Shown: positions 1 through 5,994 of the stretch, piece by piece
How the letters are laid out: every line of letters begins with the position of its first letter
How positions within the stretch are numbered: the first letter of the stretch is position 1
DNA from: Gammaproteobacteria bacterium
GTDB lineage: Bacteria; Pseudomonadota; Gammaproteobacteria; Pseudomonadales; Halomonadaceae
Assembly (NCBI GenBank): GCA_023485185.1
Contig: JAMCZP010000094.1
Coordinates: 1 to 7,665, forward strand
Length of the DNA stretch: 7,665 bases
Direction: 5' to 3'
Position numbers and translations under genes: made by a program
The notes under the pieces: generated by a model
What the model was told of the DNA's origin: nothing
Database searches by the model: none
The model's input: only the letters and a program-made list of their open reading frames with translations

Positions 1-338
1 GTGGTTTCGACCTTGTGCTCAATGGGCAGGCCATGGCAGTCCCAGCCCGGGACATACGGTGCATCAAAACCGGCTAAGTTTTTTGACTTAACAATAATAT
101 CTTTGAGGATCTTATTAACAGCGTGACCAATATGGATACTGCCGTTGGCGTAGGGAGGGCCATCGTGCAGCACAAACAGCGGCGCGCCCGCACGGGCTTC
201 CCGCAGGCGCTGGTAAATATTCATATCCTGCCACTGGGAAACCCGCCCCGGCTCTTGCTTCGGCAGCATGCCGCGCATGGGGAAGTCAGTTTCAGGTAAA
301 TTCAGCGTATGCTTATAATCCATGGTCTGGTCAGCCAT
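1..338 (-). CDS. ileS: Isoleucyl-tRNA synthetase, N-terminal part (runs off the left edge)
   Basis: This class I aminoacyl-tRNA synthetase charges tRNA-Ile with isoleucine in the cytoplasm. Only the first 112 or so codons of an enzyme that is usually about 940 residues are present; the rest lies left of the window. Visible landmarks are the opening [20 protein letters not shown], the block [12 protein letters not shown], the ATP-binding HIGH signature at residues 69-72 (bases 123-134), and the downstream block [15 protein letters not shown] that is typical of IleS. I chose the ATG at 338-336, which overlaps the ribF stop codon by 8 bp (ATGGCTGA) and suggests translational coupling. A second ATG at 323-321 ([10 protein letters not shown]) is also a common start in the family, and neither has a strong Shine-Dalgarno sequence. 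lspA is the usual next gene in this operon but is out of view. Identity is certain; the exact start is less so. Confidence 0.97.
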   Translation of the reverse strand, partial: MADQTMDYKHTLNLPETDFPMRGMLPKQEPGRVSQWQDMNIYQRLREARAGAPLFVLHDGPPYANGSIHIGHAVNKILKDIIVKSKNLAGFDAPYVPGWDCHGLPIEHKVET

Positions 339-1368
339 TGTTAGCATCGGCGGCATTATCCGCCGAATAAGAATCAGAAGAAATCGTCTCACGCCCAAGC
401 GGGGCCGAGGCCAACGGAAGAGCATAATGATTGTCAGCCACTGCCGCCGTTAAATAGTGGCGAGCACGGGCCTGATCACGCTCAATTTGCGCTTTTAACG
501 CCTCAAGATCGTCAAACTTCACTTCGCCACGCAGGCGGGTGCAGGGAAACACTGTCATACGCTGGCCGTAGAGGTCGCCGCTAAAATCAAGCAGGTGTAC
601 CTCAAGCGTTGGGCGCTTTGAGCCGACGGTTGGACGAAAGCCAACGTTCGCCACCGCCGGGTAGCGTTCACCATTTGCCAATTCAGCCACCACCGCAAAA
701 ACACCACGCAACGTTAATGGCTGAGGTAATAACGGTAAGTTGGCGGTGGGCACGCCAATGGTGCGCCCCAACTGCTGGTCGCGCACCACGCGGCCATGTA
801 ACGAATAAGGTCGACCCAGCAAGCGTGCCGCAGCGGAAAAATTGCCGCTAGCGAGCAGTGTGCGCACCCGCGTGCTGGAAACGCGCTCGTCATCCACAGT
901 AAAGGTGCGGGTGTGCTCTACCCCAAACCCCTGCTCACGCCCTACTTCCGCCAGCAAGGCAAAATCACCCCGGCGATCACAACCAAAGCGAAAATCATCG
1001 CCCACCACCAAGTGTTTAACGCCAAGCCCGTCGATCAAAACCTGATCAATAAACTCGCGCCCCGTCAGGCTGCGCAGCGTGTCGTTAAAGGGCAGCACCA
1101 ACACTTGCTCGGCGCCAAAATCACGTAGTAAGCGCACCTTTTCGCGCAGGCGGGTTAAGCGCGGCGGCGCTTGCTCACCAGCAAAAAACTCCCGCGGCTG
1201 CGGCTCGAACACGACAACGGTGAGCGGCACACTCCAGCGGGCGGCATGTTCACGGCACTGCTGAAGAATGGCTTGATGGCCACGATGCACACCATCGAAA
1301 TTACCGATAGTCGCAACGCAGCCACGATGAGCCGCTTTCAAGTTGTGCAGACCTCGAATGACGCGCAT
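331..1368 (-). CDS. ribF: Bifunctional riboflavin kinase / FMN adenylyltransferase
   Basis: RibF phosphorylates riboflavin to FMN and then adenylates FMN to FAD, so it makes both flavin cofactors in the cytoplasm. The 345-residue product has the two expected domains. The N-terminal adenylyltransferase domain (about 1-185) carries the nucleotidyl-transferase signature [10 protein letters not shown] at 22-31 and SSTRVR at 164-169. The C-terminal flavokinase domain (about 186-306) carries [12 protein letters not shown] at 200-211, GVFAV at 222-226, NVGFRPTV at 241-248 and [13 protein letters not shown] at 256-268. The start is supported by GAGGTG just upstream of the ATG. The family is usually about 310 residues; here residues 307-345 form a polar tail rich in Ala, Ser, Asp and Asn with no recognised motif. 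The gene has its own promoter-like -10 box in the murJ-ribF gap, and its stop overlaps the ileS start by 8 bp, so ribF and ileS are probably co-transcribed and coupled. Confidence 0.97.
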   Translation of the reverse strand: MRVIRGLHNLKAAHRGCVATIGNFDGVHRGHQAILQQCREHAARWSVPLTVVVFEPQPREFFAGEQAPPRLTRLREKVRLLRDFGAEQVLVLPFNDTLRSLTGREFIDQVLIDGLGVKHLVVGDDFRFGCDRRGDFALLAEVGREQGFGVEHTRTFTVDDERVSSTRVRTLLASGNFSAAARLLGRPYSLHGRVVRDQQLGRTIGVPTANLPLLPQPLTLRGVFAVVAELANGERYPAVANVGFRPTVGSKRPTLEVHLLDFSGDLYGQRMTVFPCTRLRGEVKFDDLEALKAQIERDQARARHYLTAAVADNHYALPLASAPLGRETISSDSYSADNAADANNG

Positions 1369-1404
1369 GGCACCTCAGCCGTTGGAAGGACGATAAAGCC
1401 CCTG

Positions 1405-1433
1405 ATTATAACGAAACGCTTAGCAACAAACAC
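1405..1433 (-). promoter_or_regulatory. Predicted sigma-70 promoter for ribF-ileS
   Basis: On the minus strand the 84-bp gap between murJ and ribF contains a perfect -10 hexamer TATAAT (1410-1405). A weak -35 match, GTGTTT (1433-1428), lies 17 bp upstream; an alternative TTGTTG (1429-1424) has too short a spacer. Transcription would begin near 1398, leaving a leader of about 30 nt before the ribF ATG at 1368. This would let ribF-ileS be expressed independently of murJ. The -10 box is seen directly; promoter activity is inferred. Confidence 0.55.
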
Positions 1434-1452
1434 ACCCGCGATGGGCGCAGCG

Positions 1453-3024
1453 TTACGATTGCATTTTAAAATGACGGAAGCGCAAACCAAGCGCGGCAAG
1501 CCATACGAAGTAAATCGCACCGCCTAATACTACCAGCCCACTTACCCAGCTAACCCGCTGCCAAAGGCCAAAAGTGAGCCACACCTGCCAATCAGGCGAC
1601 ACAACGTACAATGCCGCACACATTAGCCCGCTACCACCCAGCAGTTGCACCGAGTAACGCTTCCAGCCTGGCTGAAATACCAGTACGCCCTGCTTATGCA
1701 GTAAATAACCCAACAAACCGGCATTTAAGAAGGCTGAAAGCGCGGTTGCCAACGCCAACCCTGCATGGGCCAGCGGCCAGATTAGCAGCAGGTTGAATAC
1801 CATATTAGCGACCATGGCGATAATGCCCACTTTCACCGGTGTACGGGTATCTTGGCGGGCAAAAAAACCGGGGGCCAATACTTTGATCAACATAAAGGCC
1901 ACCAAGCCAAAGGCATAAGCGCGCAGGCTCATCGCTGCCATTTGGATATCGTGATCGGTCATCGCGCCATAATGGAATAGCGTGATCAATAAAGGCTCTG
2001 CCAACACTGCCAGTGCCAATGCTGCGGGTAAACCTAGCAGCAAAACAATGCGAATGGCCCAGTCTAGCATCGCGGCGAAATGCTCTTTCGACTGGGAGGC
2101 ATGGCGCTTAGAGAGCGCAGGCAAGATCACCGTGCCAATGGCCACCCCGAACACCCCAAGCGGCAGCTCCACCAACCGATCCGAGTAGTAGAGCCAGGAC
2201 ACACTGCCCGCCACCAATAGGGAAGCCAACACGGTATCCAGTAGAAGGTTAATTTGCGATACCGATACCCCAAACAGCGCGGGCCCCATTAGCTTAAGGA
2301 TACGCCGCACACCCTCATGGGCAAAATTTGGCCAGGGCTTAGGCAGTAGCCCTAAACGCAATAAAAACGGCACCTGAAAGGCCAGCTGAGCAGCCCCGGC
2401 GATCAGCACGCCCCAGGCTAGCGCCATGGCGGGCTCTTCCATCAACGGCATTAAAAAGAGTGCCGCGCCAATCAACGACAGGTTAAGCAACACCGGCGTA
2501 ATAGCGGGTACGGCAAAGCGGTTCCAGGTATTGAGCACACTGCCTGAAAATGCGGTTAACGAAATCAATAGTAAATAGGGAAACGTCAGGCGCAGCATAT
2601 CGGCGGTCATTGCCAGCTTTTCAGGGTCCCGCCCAAAACCTGGGGCAAATACCCAAATAAGCCACGGTGCGCAAAGCATAGCCACGGCGGTAATCAGTGC
2701 TAATACCGCCGTTAAGCTTCCTGCGGTAGCGTTCAAAAGCTCCCGTATCTCTTCGCGACTACGCTGAGTGGAATACTCAGAAAGCACTGGCACAAAAGCT
2801 TGGTTGAACGCTCCTTCTGCAAATAGCCGACGCAGGAAGTTGGGGATCTTAAACGCCACAAAAAACGCATCCGCACCACTGCCCGCACCCAAGAAGGTAG
2901 CGACCACCACATCACGCACTAACCCCATCACTCGCGACAGCATGGTCATGGCACTGACTACCAGACCAGAGCGCATAAGCCCCCGGCGGGCAGGAGTTGT
3001 GTGGGTAGTTTTCATCGCCGTCAT
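1453..3024 (-). CDS. murJ: Lipid II flippase MurJ (MviN family)
   Basis: MurJ is the inner-membrane flippase of the MOP exporter superfamily that moves lipid II, the peptidoglycan precursor, from the cytoplasmic to the periplasmic face. The 523-residue product is close to the usual length and hydrophobic throughout, consistent with the family's 14 membrane helices. Landmarks are LSRVMGLVRD (29-38), the block ADAFFVAFKIPNFLRRLFAEGAF (51-73, named here by its ends), and YYSDRLVELPLG (279-290). With an offset of 13, the charged residues known to be important in E. coli MurJ (R18, R24, D39, R52, D269, R270, E273) correspond to R31, R37, D52, R65, D282, R283 and E286, all present. The start is the ATG at 3024; an in-frame ATG three codons on (3015) is possible, and neither has more than a weak GGA as ribosome-binding site. 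A strong terminator separates it from rpsT upstream, so it needs its own promoter in 3025-3104 or read-through. Confidence 0.97.
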   Translation of the reverse strand: MTAMKTTHTTPARRGLMRSGLVVSAMTMLSRVMGLVRDVVVATFLGAGSGADAFFVAFKIPNFLRRLFAEGAFNQAFVPVLSEYSTQRSREEIRELLNATAGSLTAVLALITAVAMLCAPWLIWVFAPGFGRDPEKLAMTADMLRLTFPYLLLISLTAFSGSVLNTWNRFAVPAITPVLLNLSLIGAALFLMPLMEEPAMALAWGVLIAGAAQLAFQVPFLLRLGLLPKPWPNFAHEGVRRILKLMGPALFGVSVSQINLLLDTVLASLLVAGSVSWLYYSDRLVELPLGVFGVAIGTVILPALSKRHASQSKEHFAAMLDWAIRIVLLLGLPAALALAVLAEPLLITLFHYGAMTDHDIQMAAMSLRAYAFGLVAFMLIKVLAPGFFARQDTRTPVKVGIIAMVANMVFNLLLIWPLAHAGLALATALSAFLNAGLLGYLLHKQGVLVFQPGWKRYSVQLLGGSGLMCAALYVVSPDWQVWLTFGLWQRVSWVSGLVVLGGAIYFVWLAALGLRFRHFKMQS

Positions 3025-3026
3025 AA

Positions 3027-3054
3027 GCTATCCAGAAAAAGCTATCTAGAAAAA
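3027..3054 (-). repeat. Tandem 14-bp direct repeat just upstream of the murJ start
   Basis: Two head-to-tail 14-bp units lie at 3054-3041 and 3040-3027. On the minus strand they read TTTTTCTAGATAGC and TTTTTCTGGATAGC, differing at one base. The second unit ends 2 bp before the murJ ATG, so the repeat occupies the place where the ribosome-binding site should be and brings only GGA as a Shine-Dalgarno-like core. It may simply be a local duplication or may affect murJ translation; function is not known. Confidence 0.8.
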
Positions 3055-3104
3055 CTATTCATCAAAACATTCATAACCACTATGTAGAACAACCATTCAG
3101 ACAC

Positions 3105-3132
3105 AAAAAAACCGGCCGCAGCCGGTTTTTTT
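3105..3132 (-). terminator. Bidirectional rho-independent terminator downstream of rpsT
   Basis: A near-perfect stem-loop lies 15 bp beyond the rpsT stop codon. The arms CCGGC (3112-3116) and GCCGG (3121-3125) enclose the tetraloop CGCA. They are flanked by seven A (3105-3111) and seven T (3126-3132), so a U-tract follows the stem on either strand. In the direction of the genes it ends the rpsT transcript and separates it from murJ. No plus-strand gene was found that would need the opposite orientation. Confidence 0.93.
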
Positions 3133-3147
3133 ATGGCGCCTGTCGGC

Positions 3148-3414
3148 TTACGCCGCCAGTGCTTTAATACGCTTGTTCAAACGGCTTTTCAGGCGAGCTG
3201 CTTTCTTCTTGGACAGCACGTCTTTATCAGCAATACGGTCAACGACCGGCTGCATGACCTTGAACTCTTCCATTGCCTTAGCGTGGTCACCAGTGCTGAT
3301 CGCTTTCACTACACGCTTGATGTAGGTGCGGACCATGCTGCGCTGGCTGGATTTCAGGACGCGACGCTTCTCGGCCTGGCGGGCGCGCTTGCGAGCTTGC
3401 TTGCTGTTCGCCAC
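3148..3414 (-). CDS. rpsT: 30S ribosomal protein S20
   Basis: S20 is a primary-binding protein of the small ribosomal subunit that contacts 16S rRNA. The product has 88 residues, as expected, and is very basic. It begins ANSKQARKRARQAEKRR after the initiator Met and ends in LKSRLNKRIKALAA, both typical of the family. The start is GTG at 3414-3412, fixed by the conserved N-terminus and by a strong Shine-Dalgarno sequence AAGGAGA (3427-3421) about 7 nt upstream. A longer in-frame reading starting at an ATG at 3456 would add 14 residues foreign to the family and is wrong. The E. coli gene also uses a non-ATG start (UUG), which is linked to autogenous control by S20; the GTG here may play the same part, though that is inference. 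The gene appears monocistronic: its terminator is at 3105-3132, and upstream lies a 288-bp leader and promoter region. Confidence 0.97.
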   Translation of the reverse strand: MANSKQARKRARQAEKRRVLKSSQRSMVRTYIKRVVKAISTGDHAKAMEEFKVMQPVVDRIADKDVLSKKKAARLKSRLNKRIKALAA

Positions 3415-3438
3415 AGGGTATCTCCTTGGAGAATAAAG

Positions 3439-3457
3439 GTTGCCCATAATAGGCAAC
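3439..3457 (-). promoter_or_regulatory. Hairpin in the rpsT leader, just upstream of the ribosome-binding site
   Basis: Perfect 6-bp arms GTTGCC (3457-3452 on the minus strand) and GGCAAC (3444-3439) enclose a 7-nt loop. The structure lies 11 nt upstream of the rpsT Shine-Dalgarno sequence, so it should sit in the 5' untranslated region. It could protect the leader or take part in S20 autoregulation. Only the inverted repeat is seen; the role is inferred. Confidence 0.5.
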
Positions 3458-3478
3458 GAAATTAAATATGTGTTCGTC

Positions 3479-3491
3479 GGCTGCGCTTATA
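3479..3491 (-). promoter_or_regulatory. Possible rpsT promoter -10 region
   Basis: The minus strand carries TATAAG (3491-3486), followed by a GC-rich stretch (CGCAGCCG) resembling the discriminators of growth-rate-controlled ribosomal promoters. It would start transcription near 3479, about 65 nt before the GTG. No good -35 hexamer sits at 16-18 bp; TTGCGG (3510-3505) is only 13 bp away. Treat this as a weak candidate. Confidence 0.3.
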
Positions 3492-3524
3492 CAGCACGAC
3501 ATTTCCGCAACATGACACTTTTAC

Positions 3525-3552
3525 AACAACCGATTATTCATAACAACCGATT
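3525..3552. repeat. 11-bp direct repeat upstream of rpsT
   Basis: AACAACCGATT occurs at 3525-3535 and again at 3542-3552, a 17-bp period, on the plus strand (AATCGGTTGTT in the direction of rpsT). The pair lies about 110-140 bp upstream of the rpsT start. The spacing is not far from two helical turns, so a pair of protein-binding half-sites is conceivable, but nothing identifies a regulator. Confidence 0.7.
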
Positions 3553-3702
3553 GAATTGGCAGGTTTTTCGCCCTGCAAACACACAATACAGGCAGTGTAA
3601 TTATGCTGCCCGCTCACGGGTCTTGTCTGAGAGGATGGCATAGTCTATCACGCGCTAATCGTGCTTGCCAGCGGTTGTCAATACTGGAACGGCCTTAATG
3701 CA

Positions 3703-4476
3703 CTACATGCCCCACACTACAAAATCAGGGTTGAGCACAAGGTCAGGCGTAGCGTAACTCAGTGGTAGGTTTTCAAACGTGACAACGCGCCCCCCTGCTT
3801 GCTCGACAATAACTTGAGCAGCCCCCGTATCCCATAAGCTAGTTGGCCCAAAGCGAGGATACACATCGGCTTTACCCTCAGCGATAAGGCAAGATTTTAG
3901 CGAGCTCCCCATTGGCTGAAGCTGATAGTCACCCAATGCCTCTAGCCATCTGGACATACGCGCATCCGCATGGGAGCGACTGCCCAGCACACGCCACGGT
4001 TGCCCTTCTAACGGGGACGATGACACTTGGATCTTCTGCCACTTCCCATCAACACCGGCTTTAAATGCTCCCAAGCCTTCAGCGGCTAGGTACGTCAGCT
4101 TTAACGCAGGCGCTACGACTACACCTAACACCGGCTTACCCTTGAAAATTAAAGCAATATTGACGGTAAACTCATCGTTACGCTTGATGAACTCCTTGGT
4201 GCCATCTAATGGATCGACTAACCAATAAAATCCTTCCGCGCTGGGGCCACTAAAATGCTGTGTATCCTCTTCAGAAAGGATCGGAACTTCGGGAGTAAGC
4301 GCCTGCAAACCACGCATGATAATAATGTGAGCGGCTTTATCCGCCTCGGTGAGCGGACTATGGTCAGCCTTTAACTCAACGTCAAACTCACGGTGATAGA
4401 CCTGCATGATCGCCTCACCCGCCTCATACGCTAACTGCTCAATGCTTGTCAGCAATGCCTTGGTTATAGTGGGCAT
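3703..4476 (-). CDS. cysQ: 3'(2'),5'-bisphosphate nucleotidase CysQ
   Basis: CysQ hydrolyses 3'-phosphoadenosine 5'-phosphate (PAP) to AMP and phosphate, clearing the by-product of PAPS-dependent sulfate reduction and sulfotransfer. It belongs to the inositol-monophosphatase superfamily of magnesium-dependent, lithium-sensitive phosphatases. The 257-residue product has all the metal-site motifs: SEED at 68-71, WLVDPLDGT at 85-93 (D88 and D91 as metal ligands) and WDTGAAQVIVEQAGG at 215-229 (D216). KADHSPLTEAD at 36-46 is also typical. Length is near the usual 245-265. The ATG at 4476 is preceded by GGAGA about 5 nt upstream. The gene lies 29 bp behind the ABC-transporter ATPase gene with no terminator between, so it is probably the last gene of that operon. 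A general inositol-phosphate phosphatase is a less likely alternative. Confidence 0.93.
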   Translation of the reverse strand: MPTITKALLTSIEQLAYEAGEAIMQVYHREFDVELKADHSPLTEADKAAHIIIMRGLQALTPEVPILSEEDTQHFSGPSAEGFYWLVDPLDGTKEFIKRNDEFTVNIALIFKGKPVLGVVVAPALKLTYLAAEGLGAFKAGVDGKWQKIQVSSSPLEGQPWRVLGSRSHADARMSRWLEALGDYQLQPMGSSLKSCLIAEGKADVYPRFGPTSLWDTGAAQVIVEQAGGRVVTFENLPLSYATPDLVLNPDFVVWGM

Positions 4477-4505
4477 TCAGTCTCCATAAAACAGCGTTTG
4501 GGTGG

Positions 4506-5261
4506 TTAAGGCACCGACTGCCCCGCAGGCGCTAGTATTTTGCGCAAGAAATGGCGCGTGCGCTCATCTTTGGGCGCTGTAAATAGTTCCTCTGGCGGCG
4601 CTTGCTCGACGATGCCGCCTTCGTCCATAAAAACCACACGGTCAGCCACTTCACGGGCGAATTGCATTTCGTGCGTCACGACAATCATCGTTTGGCGCTC
4701 TGCAGCCAACTGCTTCATCAGGCTTAGCACTTCTTCCACCCACTGCGGGTCAAGCGACGAGGTCGGCTCATCAAATAGAATCACATCGGCGTTGGCAGCC
4801 ATAGCACGACCAATCCCTACGCGCTGCTGCTGACCACCAGAAAGCGAGGCTGGGTAAGCGTCGGCTTTATCTGCCAAACCGATGCGCTGAAGAATTTCTC
4901 GGGCTCGCACATGGGCTTTCGCTTTAGGTAACTTATCTACGACGATCATGCCCTCGCTAATATTCTCCAGCGCGGTTTTATTAGCAAAAAGACCATAGTT
5001 CTGAAATACGAAGGCGGTGCGCCGACGCAGTGAAAGAATATCTGCGCGACTGGCCCGCTGAGTATCGACACTCAAATCGCCTACGGTTAAGCGCCCGGCA
5101 TCTGGTCGCTCAAGAAAATTGATACAGCGCAGCAGTGTCGATTTACCCGTACCAGAAGGGCCGATGATCACAATGATCTCGCCCTGAGAAAGACTTAAAT
5201 CGATATTTTCAAACACCGTTTGGGTGCCAAAGCGCTTGGTAATGCCTTGCAGCGAAATCAT
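4506..5261 (-). CDS. Polar amino-acid (cystine-type) ABC transporter, ATP-binding protein
   Basis: This is the cytoplasmic ATPase that powers the importer encoded with it. The 251-residue protein has a complete nucleotide-binding domain: Walker A GPSGTGKST at 34-42, Q-loop glutamine 87 in VFQNYGLF, signature LSGGQQQR at 140-147, Walker B ILFDEPT at 161-167, D-loop SSLD at 168-171 and H-loop histidine 197. The stretch FQNYGLFANKTALENI (86-101) resembles TcyN/YxeO-type ATPases of cystine and related sulfur amino-acid importers, where NKTALEN follows the Q-loop. That substrate inference is from remembered family similarity. The ATG overlaps the permease stop as ATGA (5261-5258), indicating translational coupling. 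cysQ follows 29 bp downstream. Confidence 0.93.
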   Translation of the reverse strand: MISLQGITKRFGTQTVFENIDLSLSQGEIIVIIGPSGTGKSTLLRCINFLERPDAGRLTVGDLSVDTQRASRADILSLRRRTAFVFQNYGLFANKTALENISEGMIVVDKLPKAKAHVRAREILQRIGLADKADAYPASLSGGQQQRVGIGRAMAANADVILFDEPTSSLDPQWVEEVLSLMKQLAAERQTMIVVTHEMQFAREVADRVVFMDEGGIVEQAPPEELFTAPKDERTRHFLRKILAPAGQSVP

Positions 5262-5926
5262 CGTTGATAGGCCTTATTCAGATAAACTTCTAACCGGCGC
5301 TGCCCCCAGGAAAGCACTTCTACGATTACCCAGTAAATAAGTGCTACCAGTAAAAACGCCTCTAAATAGAGAAAGCTGCCGGCGGCTTCTTTTTGCGTGG
5401 CGCCCATAAGTTCGGTGACCCCCAGGGCAAAAGCTAATGAGGTCGCTTTAATCATATCAATGAAGTAATTCATCAGCGTTGGAGTTGCCACGCGTGTCGC
5501 TTGGGGCAAAATAATACGCCGCATCAGCTGTGATTGAGTCATACCAATGGAGAGCGCCGCTTCGGTCTGGCTGCGGTCAATCCCCACGATCGCCGCGCGA
5601 ATAGATTCAGCCATGTAAGCAGAAAAATGTAGCGTCAAGCCCAGCACCGCGGCGGTAACGCCGGACATCGAGATCAGCGCGCTGATCAGCTGCGGCAAGC
5701 CGTAATAAAAGAGAAACAGCTGAACCAACAGCGGTGTGCCGCGAAAAAACGAGATAAACAGCATTGCCAAGCCATTTAACAACGGCACCTTCGATACGCG
5801 GATAACCGCCATTAAGCAAGCCAGGATCAGCGCAAAAAACATGGCGATGGTCGCCATTTGTAGCGTGAGGGGCAAATAGCGCAGTAAAACCGGCAGCAGC
5901 CCCCACATATACTCAAGGTTAAGCAT
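5258..5926 (-). CDS. Polar amino-acid (cystine-type) ABC transporter, permease
   Basis: This is the inner-membrane subunit of the His/Glu/Gln/Arg/opine permease family, through which the substrate crosses the membrane. From the ATG at 5926 it has 222 residues, the usual size, and about five hydrophobic segments. It carries FFRGTPLLVQLFLFYYGLP at 60-78 and the EAA loop that contacts the ATPase, from EAALSIGMT (122-130) to ILPQA (139-143). The frame stays open to a TTG at 5947 (229 residues), but that codon directly abuts the hairpin at 5949-5971 and has no good ribosome-binding site, so I prefer the ATG. This ATG too lacks a clear Shine-Dalgarno sequence, which fits lower expression than the binding protein. 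The stop overlaps the ATPase start by 4 bp. Only one permease gene is present, so it presumably acts as a homodimer. Confidence 0.92.
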   Translation of the reverse strand: MLNLEYMWGLLPVLLRYLPLTLQMATIAMFFALILACLMAVIRVSKVPLLNGLAMLFISFFRGTPLLVQLFLFYYGLPQLISALISMSGVTAAVLGLTLHFSAYMAESIRAAIVGIDRSQTEAALSIGMTQSQLMRRIILPQATRVATPTLMNYFIDMIKATSLAFALGVTELMGATQKEAAGSFLYLEAFLLVALIYWVIVEVLSWGQRRLEVYLNKAYQR

Positions 5927-5948
5927 CGCAATATCGCTTATAAGCAAA

Positions 5949-5971
5949 CGGCCGTGGCAATGCCACGGCCG
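5949..5971 (-). promoter_or_regulatory. Strong intercistronic hairpin between binding-protein and permease genes
   Basis: A perfect inverted repeat with 11-bp arms, CGGCCGTGGCA (5949-5959) and TGCCACGGCCG (5961-5971), is centred on base 5960; a real loop would be about 5 nt. It begins 23 bp beyond the binding-protein stop and ends 22 bp before the permease ATG. On the minus strand it is followed by TTTGCTTAT, only a short broken T-tract. Such hairpins in transporter operons act as 3'-end stabilisers or partial terminators, giving excess binding protein over membrane subunits. The structure is seen; the effect is inferred. Confidence 0.85.
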
Positions 5972-5994
5972 CGTTTAACAGATTGAGCCAAAAG

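Larger units (their letters stand above)
3415..3702. other. Non-coding region between cysQ and rpsT
   Basis: This 288-bp gap has no convincing gene on either strand. It holds the rpsT ribosome-binding site and leader hairpin (3421-3457), a possible -10 box (3486-3491), and an 11-bp direct repeat (3525-3552). It also holds a bulged hairpin with arms GCAGG (3559-3563) and CCTGC (3572-3576) that lacks a U-tract, and an isolated perfect TTGACA (3681-3676) without a matching -10 box. No rho-independent terminator is visible after cysQ, so some read-through into rpsT is possible. Confidence 0.6.

Noticed and set aside
1432..1448. Small GC-rich hairpin just after murJ as a terminator
   Set aside because: Only three GC pairs plus wobbles, followed by GTTTGTT rather than a T-run; it also overlaps the candidate ribF -35 region.
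1171..1527. Plus-strand 118-codon open frame antisense to the start of ribF and the end of murJ
   Set aside because: It lies opposite two certain genes and its product resembles no family; an antisense shadow.
3133..3465. Plus-strand 110-codon open frame covering rpsT
   Set aside because: It is the antisense shadow of the well-identified rpsT gene.
3556..3578. Hairpin with GCAGG/CCTGC arms upstream of rpsT as a cysQ terminator
   Set aside because: The stem is short with a bulge, and no T-run follows on the minus strand.
3440..3643. Plus-strand open frame of 67 codons in the gap upstream of rpsT
   Set aside because: No Shine-Dalgarno sequence, no recognisable domain, and it overlaps the rpsT leader hairpin and the direct repeat; it looks like chance.
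3601..3651. Minus-strand 16-codon frame starting with GTG between cysQ and rpsT
   Set aside because: It has no ribosome-binding site, is very short, and has an in-frame stop two codons upstream; there is no support for it as a leader peptide.
3676..3681. Perfect -35 hexamer TTGACA on the minus strand just after cysQ
   Set aside because: No -10-like hexamer at 16-18 bp (best matches there are TTAGCG or TAGCGC), so it is not called a promoter.
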